Shown: positions 48,495-58,770, counted from the stretch's first letter. The stretch: DNA of 64,000 bases from Candidatus Pseudoscillospira faecavium (GCA_904420565.1 CAJFVV010000016.1:1-64000); one strand, 5' to 3'. Numbers and translations: made by a program. Notes: generated from the letters alone by a model not told the origin.

Positions 48495-48633
48495 GCACAG
48501 TCTGTAAAGCCCGTTTTCCCGGCATTTTTTCAAATTTTTTCTAAAAAATGTCGAAAAGCGCTGGAAATATGCGGATTTTATGCTATAATGCAGATAGCTT
48601 ATCTCGAATAAATTGTAAAGGAGATACTTCGTT

Positions 48634-48921
48634 ATGAACAAGACCGAACTGATCGAAGCCATTGCGAAAGAAGCCAGCCTGAGCAAAAAGGATGCAGAAG
48701 CTGCTCTCAATGCCTATACCAGCGTGGTTACCAAAACCCTCAAGAAGGGCGACAAGATCACCCTCGTCGGCTTCGGTACCTTCGAAGTCCGCAAGCGTGC
48801 TGCCCGCAAGGGTAAAAATCCCCAGACCGGCGAAGCCATCAAAATCAAGGCTGCCAAGGTGCCTGCATTCAAGCCCGGCAAGGGTCTGAAGGACACCATC
48901 AACGGCATCAAGAAAAAATAA
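48634..48921 (+). CDS. hup: HU-family DNA-binding protein
   Basis: [28 protein letters not shown]...[28 protein letters not shown]. Confidence 0.97.
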   Translation: MNKTELIEAIAKEASLSKKDAEAALNAYTSVVTKTLKKGDKITLVGFGTFEVRKRAARKGKNPQTGEAIKIKAAKVPAFKPGKGLKDTINGIKKK

Positions 48922-48943
48922 GTCATCTCTTTGTAAGCTGCAG

Positions 48944-48979
48944 GCGGCTTGCCCTTTCTCAGGGTAAGCCGCTCTTTTT
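48944..48979 (+). terminator. HU terminator
   Basis: GCGGCTTGCCCT-TTCTC-AGGGTAAGCCGC then TTTTTT. Confidence 0.8.
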
Positions 48980-49019
48980 TCCGCCCGGTGCAAGGGCGCA
49001 AACACGCTTCCTTCTGCAC

Positions 49020-49157
49020 ATCATGCAGCATTGCCGAAAATAAGTTGCCGTGTTGCAGATCTCCATGCAGCAAATCCATCGTCCTCCACATAGGCGCAGG
49101 GCAAACTTTTTTGCGCTCGTTTTCATCAAAGGCCGGCCCTGGGCGCCAGAAAACATC
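49020..49157 (-). pseudogene. possible decayed aminoglycoside-phosphotransferase-like fragment
   Basis: short open segment DVFWRPGPAFDENERKKVCPAPMWRTMDLLHGDLQHGNLFSAM containing the HGDLxxGN kinase motif. Confidence 0.3.
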
Positions 49158-49229
49158 TTAGCCCAGCAAAAATCGAATTTGTTCTCCGCGATGTGGCAAA
49201 TTCAATTTCCAAACCCGGAAACAAAAAAG

Positions 49230-49259
49230 TTCCCGCTCCGATGGAGCGGGAATTTTTTT
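49230..49259. terminator. bidirectional terminator
   Basis: AAAAAAG-TTCCCGCTCC-GAT-GGAGCGGGAA-TTTTTTT. Confidence 0.8.
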
Positions 49260-49420
49260 GTAGAATCAGCAGTATACCGTGCAGCAACAGACACATACAC
49301 TGTCTTTGCAAAAATCGGCCCGAATTTCCCTGAAAAATATTTGCAAAATATAACAAGAAACCAGTTCTGCATACCATTTTTGAGATGCAGCAAAAGCTCT
49401 GTCGTTTTAAGCAGCGCCTT

Positions 49421-51433
49421 TCAATATCTTGATTGCTGATGATTGGCCAGCGCACCCAAAGTTGTTTCCGCCCAACTGTAATTGGTCAGATAGCTTCCCC
49501 GAAAAAGCTGCGCATATTCTTCCTTGCCGGTCAAATAATCATACAAATCGCACTGCACCTTTTCACATACAATACGCCGTTTGCCGTCCACTGCTTCAAT
49601 AATATCCGAGATTCCATACTCTTCCAAAGTATTTTTCAATCGGAGCGCCACTTTGCGGTATCTGGACAATGTAACCGTATTAACCGGTTCGTCTTCCCAC
49701 AAAAAACTGATTGCCTCCTCAGAGGCCACATAACCACCCCTGCGGTCCACAAGCAGCGCCAGCAATTCCTTTGCCTTTTTGTTCCTGAACGCAATCGGCT
49801 TATCCCCGACAAAGACATCAAAATATCCAAATGTACGGATGGAAACCGTACGGGTCTCCGGCAGGCTGTTCGTTTCGCCCGCCCCGGCATTTTCAATGGA
49901 ATACAGCATAACGTATCTTGGAGAATTGCTGTCCGGTTCTTTTTGGGAACAAATGGCTTTGATCCGCCGCTCCGTTTCGGTTTCGTAATCAAAATATGTA
50001 AACTCTGCCTCGCCCTTGCGCAGCAGCTCCACAAAATCTTCATATTCTGCTTCGCTGTATGCCACAAAGTTTTCCAGCGGTGTCGTTTTCTGCATCAGCG
50101 GCATCCATTCCTCTTTGCTATAGCCAAAAAACGCACACACATTTTCGCTGGCATACAGAGGTTTCACCATGCCGTCGGCCGAAACCTCAAAGGCAGCCCG
50201 GCCATCGGCAAAGCGCATGACAAGCTCTTTCATATTTTCTTTCAGCCGCGTGTTTTCCGTCCGCAAAACTGCAGCCTCTTCCGCATCCGGAACTCTGCGG
50301 CAGCAGTAAAAACTGGTGGATGCATCCACCTTGATGAAAATACCGCTGTACTGCCGGTTGATACCATCTGATGATCTTGCCCAATATGTGATCTGCGGCG
50401 GTTTTGCTCCCGGCTCATGCAGCTTTTTCCCGCAAAAATCCTGAAAGAAATCACAAACGCGATCACGATCCTCAGGGGTAACCGTGTTGATAATCCATTT
50501 CTCAAATGCATCGCCAATCCGCACTGCAAGGTTTTCAAAACATTTGAAGGTTGAAGCATCGTTGCAGTGCAGGCATTTTACTGTATCCGTATCCAGATTA
50601 AATTCAAAAATTTTGTCATATACGTCGGCAAGCGCTTTTAAATACCGCTTCGTCTCTCTTTCCTGTTTCGCCCGGTGCCGCTCTGTAACGTCCAGGCAAA
50701 CACTTTGAAACTCCGCCATCCCGCGTTCATTGACGCACTTTGTCACCCAGCCGAAAATCTGGGCACGCGTGCCATCACAGCGGAGCAGCGGCATCTCGCC
50801 GGCAACAGGGGCATCCGCAGAATAAACCCGGTTCAGGTAGAGAGAAAAGCGGCGGCGCTCTTCTATGGGAATCATCAGGAAAATGTTGTTTTTATAAAAT
50901 TCCAGTTCATCCAGCGCCCCATCCTCGGCTTCCGGAAAACGGAGAATTTCCATCATCTTTTGATTGATATAAGTAATCCGCGGCTGCTTTTCGCAGGTAT
51001 ATTTCAAAAAACCGCAGGGAATCGTTTCATTCAAAAAACGCAGATTGTGATTCTCCTGTTTCAGATCCGTGATATCTGTCAGCACAGAACAGCCCACAAG
51101 GACGTCGTTGTCCAGCCTTTTAGAGGTGAACACATCCCTTACATAGCGTACAGCCCCATCTTTTGTGATCAGACGATATTCACTGGTAAGCGTCTGCTCT
51201 TCCTGCGTCAATCTGCGCAAAAAGCCGCAATACTGCCCGCGGTCAGCCGGGTGCACCAAAGAAACATACAGATCTTTGTCCTCGCAGAGCAGCTCCTCCG
51301 GACGAACACCCACCATTTTACAGAGGTTTTCACTTACATAACTCAAATGCACCGGATCATCCAAAATATATTGGTGGAACCCACTGACCTGCTCATTCAG
51401 TATATCTTCCATATGGTTCAGCATGCGATTCAT
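49421..51433 (-). CDS. PAS-domain regulator with C-terminal SARP/Trans_reg_C-type winged helix
   Basis: PAS-like repeats (YVSENLCKMVGVRPEELL; YVRDVFTSKRL); C-terminus TFGYFDVFVGDKPIAFRNKKAKELLALLVDRRGGYVASEEAISFLWEDEPVNTVTLSRYRKVALRLKNTLEEY; AAGGAG RBS. Confidence 0.8.
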   Translation of the reverse strand: MNRMLNHMEDILNEQVSGFHQYILDDPVHLSYVSENLCKMVGVRPEELLCEDKDLYVSLVHPADRGQYCGFLRRLTQEEQTLTSEYRLITKDGAVRYVRDVFTSKRLDNDVLVGCSVLTDITDLKQENHNLRFLNETIPCGFLKYTCEKQPRITYINQKMMEILRFPEAEDGALDELEFYKNNIFLMIPIEERRRFSLYLNRVYSADAPVAGEMPLLRCDGTRAQIFGWVTKCVNERGMAEFQSVCLDVTERHRAKQERETKRYLKALADVYDKIFEFNLDTDTVKCLHCNDASTFKCFENLAVRIGDAFEKWIINTVTPEDRDRVCDFFQDFCGKKLHEPGAKPPQITYWARSSDGINRQYSGIFIKVDASTSFYCCRRVPDAEEAAVLRTENTRLKENMKELVMRFADGRAAFEVSADGMVKPLYASENVCAFFGYSKEEWMPLMQKTTPLENFVAYSEAEYEDFVELLRKGEAEFTYFDYETETERRIKAICSQKEPDSNSPRYVMLYSIENAGAGETNSLPETRTVSIRTFGYFDVFVGDKPIAFRNKKAKELLALLVDRRGGYVASEEAISFLWEDEPVNTVTLSRYRKVALRLKNTLEEYGISDIIEAVDGKRRIVCEKVQCDLYDYLTGKEEYAQLFRGSYLTNYSWAETTLGALANHQQSRY

Positions 51434-51513
51434 AGCAACTCCTTTTGCAGAGACAACATCCATTTCTGAACAAATCCCCTGTGATTGCTCACAAAGGCTC
51501 CGAACGATTTGTA

Positions 51514-51542
51514 ATTATACCAAACTTCCGTCTGCTTTACAA
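51514..51542 (-). promoter_or_regulatory. promoter of PAS/SARP-type regulator
   Basis: minus strand TTGTAA - 17 nt - TATAAT. Confidence 0.7.
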
Positions 51543-51552
51543 ATCCCCGCTC

Positions 51553-51978
51553 CTACTCTGCCACAGCAAAAGCCATGGCCCGGTCGGTCTCGTGAGAAAT
51601 ACTGACATGCAGGCATTCTATCCGCCGCAGCGCCGCCGCTGCTTTCGCCCCATTGTGCAGAACAACCTGCGGCTGGCCGGCTGGATCATGGTATAATTCG
51701 ATATCCAGCACCGTAAAGCCGGAAAATCCTGTCCCCAGCGCCTTGCTCACCGCCTCTTTTGCCGCCCAAATGCCGGCGGCAGTGCAGGCAGAGTGCTCCC
51801 TGCAATAGGCCTGTTCGCAGGAGGTGTACACTTTTTCAAGAAACCGCGGTTTTTCCATCAGCCTTTTCACACGACAAACGCTGACAATATCGCAGCCGAT
51901 CCCTTTGATTCCATTGCTCATAAATCGTTTTCCTTCCATGCCTTTGCCAACAAGCTGTCCCTGTTTGTGCCCTTGCAC
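51553..51978 (-). CDS. acpS: holo-ACP synthase
   Basis: GIGCDIVSVCRVKRLM, AAGIWAAKEAVSKALGTGF. Confidence 0.92.
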   Translation of the reverse strand: MQGHKQGQLVGKGMEGKRFMSNGIKGIGCDIVSVCRVKRLMEKPRFLEKVYTSCEQAYCREHSACTAAGIWAAKEAVSKALGTGFSGFTVLDIELYHDPAGQPQVVLHNGAKAAAALRRIECLHVSISHETDRAMAFAVAE

Positions 51979-52042
51979 TTCAATTCATGCGCAGCGCTCT
52001 GCAGACTCTTTCAGCTTCCGGGCAGAGACGGAGCAGGAGCCA

Positions 52043-53701
52043 TTATGTCCCCTGCTCCGCCAGCGGCTTGCGTTGGTTGCGCAAAGCGGCTCTTTTAATT
52101 TTTCCGCTGATGGTCTTCGGCAGTTCCGCCACAAATTCGATGGTGCGAATCCACTTGTATTCGGCAAGCTTTTGATTGCAGAACACCCGGATTTCCCGCT
52201 CAAGCTCTTTTGTCGGCATATGCTCCCGCTCCAGCACAACAACCGCCTTGATCGCCTGGCCCCGGAACACATCCGGCACCCCCACAACGCTGCATTCCGC
52301 AACTGCCGGATGCTCCATCAGAACATGCTCCACCTCATAGGGGCCCACACGGAAGCCGCCGGTTTTAATAATATCGTCAAAGCGCCCGCAGAACCAGTAT
52401 CGCCCGTTCTCATCCATATATGCCGCGTCACCGGTGTGATATACGCCGCCGCGCCACACATGGCGATACTGCTCTTCGTTGTCGAGATAGGCAGTGAAAA
52501 TACCGCTCTGCCGGCCATCCTCCCCCGGAATGACAACCACTTCCCCGGTTTCTCCCACAGGAACCTCTTCTCCATTTTTTCCCCGCAGCGCAATTGTGTA
52601 AAGCGGGGAAGGCGTTCCCATGGAACCTGCAACCGGTTCCTCCCCTCGAAAATTGGCCATCAGAAGCGTCGTTTCGGTTTGCCCGTATCCCTCACAAAGG
52701 GGGATCCCCGTGCGCGCCGTAAATGCGCGGAACACTTCCGGCGCCAGCATTTCTCCTGCAGTGGAGGCATGCTTCAACGTGGGCATAGCGGGAATACCTT
52801 TGCGCACAAGATAGCGGTAAACCGTAGGCGGCGCACAAAAGGAAGTCACCCCGTAGCGGTTGATGATGCGGGGAAGCTGCTTTGGTTCAAAATTGTCAAA
52901 ATCATAGACCATCACCGCGCTCCCCACAAGCCACTGGCCATACAGCTTTCCCCAGGAGGCCTTGGCCCAGCCGGTTTCCGCCACTGTAAAATGCAGCCCG
53001 TTGTCCTCAGCCTGCTGCCAGTATCTGGCAGTTACAATATGGGCCAGGGGATACGTGTGATCGTGAATCACACCTTTTGGCTGGCCGGTGGTGCCAGAGG
53101 TGAAATACAGCATCATCGGGTCCTTCGCCAGCGTCGGAACGCGCTCCAGCTCCCCATTTTTTCCTTCCATAGCAGCCGTAAGATTTTCAAAACCTTCCGC
53201 TTCTCCCTGCACACACCAGAGCTTTACCGGTAATTTTGTCTCTTTCAGCGCGGCCCGTATTTTTTCCGGCACTTCATTGCGCGCCGTGCAGACAATCGCC
53301 TGCACCTTGGACACTTTGATGCGGTAAGCCAGGTCGCTTTCCGTCAGCATGTGTGTCGCCGGTATCATCAAAGCACCGAGCTTGTGCAGCGCCACCGCCG
53401 CAAACCAGTACTCGTAGCGGCGTTTCAAAATCAACATCACGGGGCTGCCGCGGCCAATGCCGGCAGCGCGGAACACCTGCGCCATCTGATTGCTGCAGTG
53501 TTTGATTTGAGAAAAGGTAAAGGTATGTTCCTCTCCTTCCGCATTGCACCACACCAGCGCTCTTTTTTCCGGCGTTTCTTCCGCGATTTGATCGACAACA
53601 TCATATCCAAAGTTAAAGTTGTCGGGGTAATCCAGGCTCAGCTGTTTCAAATTTCCGTGCGCATCGGTGCGTTCACGACAAAATTTTCGGTATACGCTCA
53701 T
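52043..53701 (-). CDS. AMP-forming acyl-CoA synthetase (medium-chain/MACS-like)
   Basis: YFTSGTTGQPKGVIH, GYGQTETT, YWFCGRFDDIIKTGGFRVGPYEVE. Confidence 0.92.
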   Translation of the reverse strand: MSVYRKFCRERTDAHGNLKQLSLDYPDNFNFGYDVVDQIAEETPEKRALVWCNAEGEEHTFTFSQIKHCSNQMAQVFRAAGIGRGSPVMLILKRRYEYWFAAVALHKLGALMIPATHMLTESDLAYRIKVSKVQAIVCTARNEVPEKIRAALKETKLPVKLWCVQGEAEGFENLTAAMEGKNGELERVPTLAKDPMMLYFTSGTTGQPKGVIHDHTYPLAHIVTARYWQQAEDNGLHFTVAETGWAKASWGKLYGQWLVGSAVMVYDFDNFEPKQLPRIINRYGVTSFCAPPTVYRYLVRKGIPAMPTLKHASTAGEMLAPEVFRAFTARTGIPLCEGYGQTETTLLMANFRGEEPVAGSMGTPSPLYTIALRGKNGEEVPVGETGEVVVIPGEDGRQSGIFTAYLDNEEQYRHVWRGGVYHTGDAAYMDENGRYWFCGRFDDIIKTGGFRVGPYEVEHVLMEHPAVAECSVVGVPDVFRGQAIKAVVVLEREHMPTKELEREIRVFCNQKLAEYKWIRTIEFVAELPKTISGKIKRAALRNQRKPLAEQGT

Positions 53702-53713
53702 AGCATCTCCTTT

Positions 53714-54499
53714 TTATAAAATCGCGCCAGCACCGATCTTCCTGAATCGGTCATAGCGCTTTCCCACCAGATCCATATCATTGGACAGCACTTCGATTTC
53801 TTTCGCCAACAGCGCGCGAATCCGATCGTAAAACTCTTTTTTGCCGATTTCTTTTTCAGAGAGAATGCGCTCAACCACACCGAGGCTTTTGGCATCCTCT
53901 GCCGTAAGCCTAAGGCTCTGCGCTGCCGCTTCGGCTTTTGCCGCGTCTTTCCAAAGGATGCTTGCACAGCCCTCAGGGGAAATAACAGAATACACCGCGT
54001 TCTGAAGCATCCACACCCGATCTGCCACCGCAAGGGCCAATGCGCCGCCGCTGCCGCCTTCTCCCACAAGAATCGAAATCACAGGCACGCAGAGCGTGGA
54101 CAATTCCATCAGGTTTTCGGCGATCGCCTGCCCCTGTCCGCGCTCTTCCGCGCCGATGCCGCAATAGGCCCCGGAGGTGTCCACAAAACAAACGACGGGT
54201 CTGCCGAATTTTTCCGCCTGTTTCATCAGGCGCAGGGCCTTGCGGTAGCCTTCCGGGTGGGGCGCGCCGAAATTGCGCTGCACCCGCTCTTTTGCCGTGT
54301 GGCCCTTTTCCATCGCAATCACCGTCACAGGATTCCCATTCAGTCTGGCAATGCCGCCCACAATCGCCGGGTCATCCCCATAGCAGCGATCGCCGTGGCA
54401 TTCCATGAACCCTTCAAAGATGTTGCTGATATAATCCAGCCCGGTCGGCCGATGGTGGTCGCGGGCAAGCTTCACCCGTTCATACGTCGAACCCTTCAT
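53714..54499 (-). CDS. accA: acetyl-CoA carboxylase carboxyltransferase alpha
   Basis: DRCYGDDPAIVGGIARLNG, FVDTSGAYCGIGAEERGQGQAIA. Confidence 0.95.
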   Translation of the reverse strand: MKGSTYERVKLARDHHRPTGLDYISNIFEGFMECHGDRCYGDDPAIVGGIARLNGNPVTVIAMEKGHTAKERVQRNFGAPHPEGYRKALRLMKQAEKFGRPVVCFVDTSGAYCGIGAEERGQGQAIAENLMELSTLCVPVISILVGEGGSGGALALAVADRVWMLQNAVYSVISPEGCASILWKDAAKAEAAAQSLRLTAEDAKSLGVVERILSEKEIGKKEFYDRIRALLAKEIEVLSNDMDLVGKRYDRFRKIGAGAIL

Positions 54500-55356
54500 A
54501 AAATGGTCCTCCTATCGTGCATCTTCAAAAGCTCAGACAGAGCATGTCTCTGGTCTGCACGGGCAACAATGCTGTCGATAAATCCATGCTCCAACACAAA
54601 TTCCGATTTTTGAAAGCCCTTGGGAAGCGCTTTTTTGGTTGTCTGCTCAACAACCCGCGCCCCTGCAAAGCCCACTGTCGCACCGGGTTCTGCCAGAATA
54701 ATGTCTGCTTCCATTGCAAAACTGGCGGTCACGCCGCCGGTGGTGGGATCCGTCAGCACACAGACATACAGCAGCCCGGCGTCGCTGTGACGCTTGACCG
54801 CCGCGCTCGTTTTTGCCATCTGCATCAAAGACAGGAGCCCTTCCTGCATCCGGGCGCCGCCGGACACTGTGAAGCCGACCACAGGCAGACGGTGCTGCAG
54901 CGCATGCTCAAACAACAGCGTGATTTTTTCGCCCACAGCGCTGCCCATGCTGCCCATCATAAAATAGGGCTCCATAACAAACAGGCCGCACTCCTGTCCG
55001 CCGATTTTGGCCGTGCCGCACAGCACAGCTTCTTCTTCCCCGCTGGCTGCGCGCACCGTTTCCACTTTCGCCTCATATCCCGGGAAATCCAGCGGATTGC
55101 CGGATTTTACCCCCGCATACAGCTCATGGAAGCTGCCTTTATCCGCTAACATCTGAATGCGCTGACGCGCTTTCATGCGGAAGTGATACCCGCAGGGGCA
55201 AACCAGGCCGGCGGCCCAAAGCCGGCTGAGCGGGATGCTCTTGTGGCAATTGGGGCACTTCTTTTCAGGCTCGCCGTCGTCACTCTGTACCGGGGCCGCA
55301 GTGCGGCCGCCTTCTTCCAGCTTGTTTTTCGGTTTCAAAAAATTGATCAGCGCCAT
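54496..55356 (-). CDS. accD: acetyl-CoA carboxylase carboxyltransferase beta
   Basis: Zn ribbon CPNCHKSIPLSRLWAAGLVCPCGYHFRM, GGARMQEGLLSLMQMAKTS. Confidence 0.95.
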   Translation of the reverse strand: MALINFLKPKNKLEEGGRTAAPVQSDDGEPEKKCPNCHKSIPLSRLWAAGLVCPCGYHFRMKARQRIQMLADKGSFHELYAGVKSGNPLDFPGYEAKVETVRAASGEEEAVLCGTAKIGGQECGLFVMEPYFMMGSMGSAVGEKITLLFEHALQHRLPVVGFTVSGGARMQEGLLSLMQMAKTSAAVKRHSDAGLLYVCVLTDPTTGGVTASFAMEADIILAEPGATVGFAGARVVEQTTKKALPKGFQKSEFVLEHGFIDSIVARADQRHALSELLKMHDRRTIL

Positions 55357-55360
55357 TTTG

Positions 55361-56668
55361 TCACCCGTTTCCCATAAATGTCAAATCATAATTTCCGGAC
55401 GCGAAGCGCTCGTCCTCCACAATGCGCAGCTGCTCGGCAATATTGGTGGGAATGCCTTCAATCACCAATTCACACAGGGACGCGCGCATTTTTCGCAGCA
55501 TCTCCTCCCGTGTCCCGGCAAACACGACCAGTTTTCCCAGCAGCGCATCATAATACGGCGAAACCGTTGTTCCCTCAATCAGGCAGGTGTCAAAGCGCAC
55601 GGAAGGGCCTCCGGGAATATGCAGCATTTTCAGCGTTCCGCAGCTTTGCGCATTGATGCGGCACTCAAGTGCAGACCCGCTCATGCGGATCTCTTCCTGT
55701 GTGAACTGCAGAGGCACGCCCGCTGCAATGCGGATCTGCCATTTTACAAGATCGATTCCCGTCAGCATTTCCGTCACACAGTGCTCCACCTGCAGGCGGA
55801 CATTCATTTCCATAAACCAGAAATTCCCTTCCGGGTCCAGGAGGAATTCCAAGGTTCCCGCGCCCACATAGCCGATTTTTTTCACAGCCTCTGTCGCAAG
55901 GGCAATCATCCGCTTCCTCTGCGCGTCATGAACCGCCGGAGAAGGCGTTTCTTCCAGCAGCTTTTGATGCCGGCGCTGCAAGGAACAGTCACGGTCGCCA
56001 AGGCATACAACATGGCCGGATTCGTCAGCAAGCATCTGCAGCTCCACATGCCTTGCCGGGAAAATATATTTTTCAAGATAGACTCTCCCATCGCCGAAAG
56101 CGCTGGCAGCCTCAGCCGTCGCCTGCAAATAGGCTTCCTCCAGCTCCTCTTCCGCGTGAATCAGCCGGATGCCCCGGCCGCCGCCGCCAGCACAGGCCTT
56201 GAGCATCACAGGATAGCCCAACCCTGCAGCCGCACTTTTTGCCTCTTCCACAGAAGCCACGGCTTTCGTCCCCGGAATGACGGACAGCCCGGTGCCGCGG
56301 ATCAGCTCTTTGAGCGTCGCCTTGTCGCTGAGGCGCTCCATACTCTCCGGATCAGGGCCGATGAACACCAGGCCGTTTTTTCTGCACAGGCGGGCAAAAT
56401 GCGCATTTTCTGAAAGGAACCCATAGCCCGGATGGATCGCCTGTGCTCCCGCCAGCAGCGCAGCGCTGATAATCTGCTCTTCATTGAGATAACTCTCCGA
56501 GGCCTCGGGCCCGCCAATGCAATAGCTTTGATCACTGAGGGCCACATGCAGGGCGTCCTTATCTGCCTCGGAATAAACCGCCACTGTCGCAACGCCCATC
56601 TCCTTGCAGGCCCGGATAATCCGGACGGCAATTTCGCCGCGGTTGGCAATCAGTATTTTTGAAAACAT
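55361..56668 (-). CDS. accC: biotin carboxylase
   Basis: FSKILIANRGEIAVRIIRACKEMG; ATP-grasp GGGRGIRL. Confidence 0.97.
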   Translation of the reverse strand: MFSKILIANRGEIAVRIIRACKEMGVATVAVYSEADKDALHVALSDQSYCIGGPEASESYLNEEQIISAALLAGAQAIHPGYGFLSENAHFARLCRKNGLVFIGPDPESMERLSDKATLKELIRGTGLSVIPGTKAVASVEEAKSAAAGLGYPVMLKACAGGGGRGIRLIHAEEELEEAYLQATAEAASAFGDGRVYLEKYIFPARHVELQMLADESGHVVCLGDRDCSLQRRHQKLLEETPSPAVHDAQRKRMIALATEAVKKIGYVGAGTLEFLLDPEGNFWFMEMNVRLQVEHCVTEMLTGIDLVKWQIRIAAGVPLQFTQEEIRMSGSALECRINAQSCGTLKMLHIPGGPSVRFDTCLIEGTTVSPYYDALLGKLVVFAGTREEMLRKMRASLCELVIEGIPTNIAEQLRIVEDERFASGNYDLTFMGNG

Positions 56669-56671
56669 ACC

Positions 56672-57088
56672 TTACGCTCCTGTTATTGCGAAAGAAAATT
56701 CGGCCGATACACAGCATTTCCCATCTACAGTCACAGTCCCCTCGGCAAAATAAAACGGGTGCTTTGACCGCTTGATGCGGCACTGCGTTTCAACCGTATC
56801 GCCGGGGTGCACCGGCGCACGGAATTTCACCTGGTTCAAGCCCGTATAGACCGGAAGCTTCCCCGCTTCCATCGCATCCTGCATCAGCACGCAGGCAGTC
56901 TGTGCCAGAATTTCGCAGAGAATCACACCCGGCACAATGGGGTGGCCCGGAAAATGTCCCTGCAGGAAAAACTCATCTCCCCGCACAGTATAGTGGCCGA
57001 TAGCCATGCCATCGGTTTCCTCCACATCGTCCAGCAGCAGCATCTGCTCTCTGTGGGGCAGAATTTTCATAATGTCTTCCCGCTGCAT
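56672..57088 (-). CDS. fabZ: 3-hydroxyacyl-ACP dehydratase
   Basis: MKILPHREQMLLLDDV, GHFPGHPIVPGVILCEILAQTA. Confidence 0.96.
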   Translation of the reverse strand: MQREDIMKILPHREQMLLLDDVEETDGMAIGHYTVRGDEFFLQGHFPGHPIVPGVILCEILAQTACVLMQDAMEAGKLPVYTGLNQVKFRAPVHPGDTVETQCRIKRSKHPFYFAEGTVTVDGKCCVSAEFSFAITGA

Positions 57089-57092
57089 ATGC

Positions 57093-57527
57093 TCACCTCC
57101 CCATACGAAACAGCTCTGTGCCGTATTCCACCACCTGGCCGTTGGCGGCGCAAATCTCACGGATCACGCCGTCCTCTTCGGCCGTAATCTCATTCATCAG
57201 CTTCATGGCCTCAATGATGCAGAGAATCTGCCCTTTTTTCACGTGATCTCCAACAGCCACAAAGGGCGCTGCGTTTTCAGCAGGCGCAGCATAAAATACA
57301 CCCACAATCGGCGATTTTACACTGATATAATCCGCACTTTCTCCGCTGGCCGCAGCCTGCGCCCCAGGTGCGGGCGCAGGCGAGGGTGCAAAAGCGGCCG
57401 TTTCGCTTGCCGCCGCAGTACGCTCCCGCTCCAGCCGGACGGATTTGCCCTCCTCTTTGATTTCAAGCGCTGTGAGGTCAAGCTCTTTCATCAGCGTCGC
57501 GTATTTTCGGATATCAATTTCCCCCAT
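57093..57527 (-). CDS. accB: biotin carboxyl carrier protein
   Basis: Ala/Pro linker; IIEAMKLMNEI biotinylation motif. Confidence 0.96.
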   Translation of the reverse strand: MGEIDIRKYATLMKELDLTALEIKEEGKSVRLERERTAAASETAAFAPSPAPAPGAQAAASGESADYISVKSPIVGVFYAAPAENAAPFVAVGDHVKKGQILCIIEAMKLMNEITAEEDGVIREICAANGQVVEYGTELFRMGR

Positions 57528-57531
57528 AAGA

Positions 57532-58770
57532 TTACACCTTTCTAAAAGCAAGGCAGGCGTTGTGTCCTCCAAATCCCAAAGAATTGGAAAGGGCCAGCGT
57601 CAGCGCAGCCTGCGCCGCCACATTGGGCACACAATTCAAGTCGCAGGCCTCATCCTGTTCATCGAGATGGATGGTAGGCGGTGCAATGCCCTCTTCCAGT
57701 GCCAGCAAACAGGCCAGCGCTTCCACAGCCCCCGCCGCGCCGAGCATATGCCCGGTCATGGATTTCGTGGAGCTGACATAAGCCTTCTTTGCCTGCTCCT
57801 CGCCCAGCGCTTTCTTGATGGCCTTTGTTTCAATCACGTCGTTCATCGGTGTGCCGGTACCGTGGGCGTTGATGTACACAACATCCTCCTCGGTGTAGCC
57901 TGCTTCCCGCATGGCATCCATCATGGCCTGTGCGCCGCCCCGCGCCTCCGGATGGGGCGCGGTGATATGGTGCGCATCACAGGTGGCACCGTAGCCGCAG
58001 ACTTCCCCGTAAATTTTTGCTCCGCGGGCACGGGCGTGTTCATATTCTTCCAAAACCAGAGCCGCCGCACCCTCGCCGATCACAAAGCCTCTTCTGCGCC
58101 GGTCAAAGGGCATGGACGCCTCATCCGGGTTTTCTGCGGTGGACAGCGCCTTCATATTGGCAAAACCGGCCACAGCGGAGGGGGTAATCGCAGCCTCTGC
58201 CCCGCCGGTAATCACAGCATCGGCGTAGCCGTGGCGAATCAGGCGCATGGCCTCGCCGATGGCATTGGCGCCGGAGGCACAGGCGGTCACCGCAGGCATG
58301 GCCACGCCGCGGCAGTCGTGGCGAATGGCAATCATGCCCGATGCCATATTGCTGATCATCATGGGCACCAGCAGCGGAGAAACCCGGCGGGGCCCTTTTT
58401 CCATCAGCTTGGTGTGCTCCGCCTCAAAGGTGCCGATGCCGCCGATGCCCGTGCCGAACACCACGGCAAAGCGCTCCGGCGCCACAGTCCCCTGCACGCC
58501 GCTTTCCTCCACCGCCTGCTGGGCAGCCGCCACGGCAAACTGGGCATAGCGGTCCGTGCGCAGGATTTCATTTGCCTCCAGATAGTCCTTCGGGTCAAAA
58601 TTTTTGACCTGTGCTCCCAGCTTTGCCTTAAACTCCTCCGTATCAAACAGCGTAATGGGGCCGATGCCGTTTTTACCGCTTTTCAGTCCATTCCAGGTTT
58701 CGCTGACCGTATTCCCCAGGGGCGTGATCGCGCCCAGCCCGGTGACCACAACTCTTCTATTTTCACTCAT
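57532..58770 (-). CDS. fabF: beta-ketoacyl-ACP synthase II
   Basis: VVVTGLGAITPLGNT; VTACASGANAIGEA; NAHGTGTPMND; SLGFGGHNACL. Confidence 0.97.
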   Translation of the reverse strand: MSENRRVVVTGLGAITPLGNTVSETWNGLKSGKNGIGPITLFDTEEFKAKLGAQVKNFDPKDYLEANEILRTDRYAQFAVAAAQQAVEESGVQGTVAPERFAVVFGTGIGGIGTFEAEHTKLMEKGPRRVSPLLVPMMISNMASGMIAIRHDCRGVAMPAVTACASGANAIGEAMRLIRHGYADAVITGGAEAAITPSAVAGFANMKALSTAENPDEASMPFDRRRRGFVIGEGAAALVLEEYEHARARGAKIYGEVCGYGATCDAHHITAPHPEARGGAQAMMDAMREAGYTEEDVVYINAHGTGTPMNDVIETKAIKKALGEEQAKKAYVSSTKSMTGHMLGAAGAVEALACLLALEEGIAPPTIHLDEQDEACDLNCVPNVAAQAALTLALSNSLGFGGHNACLAFRKV

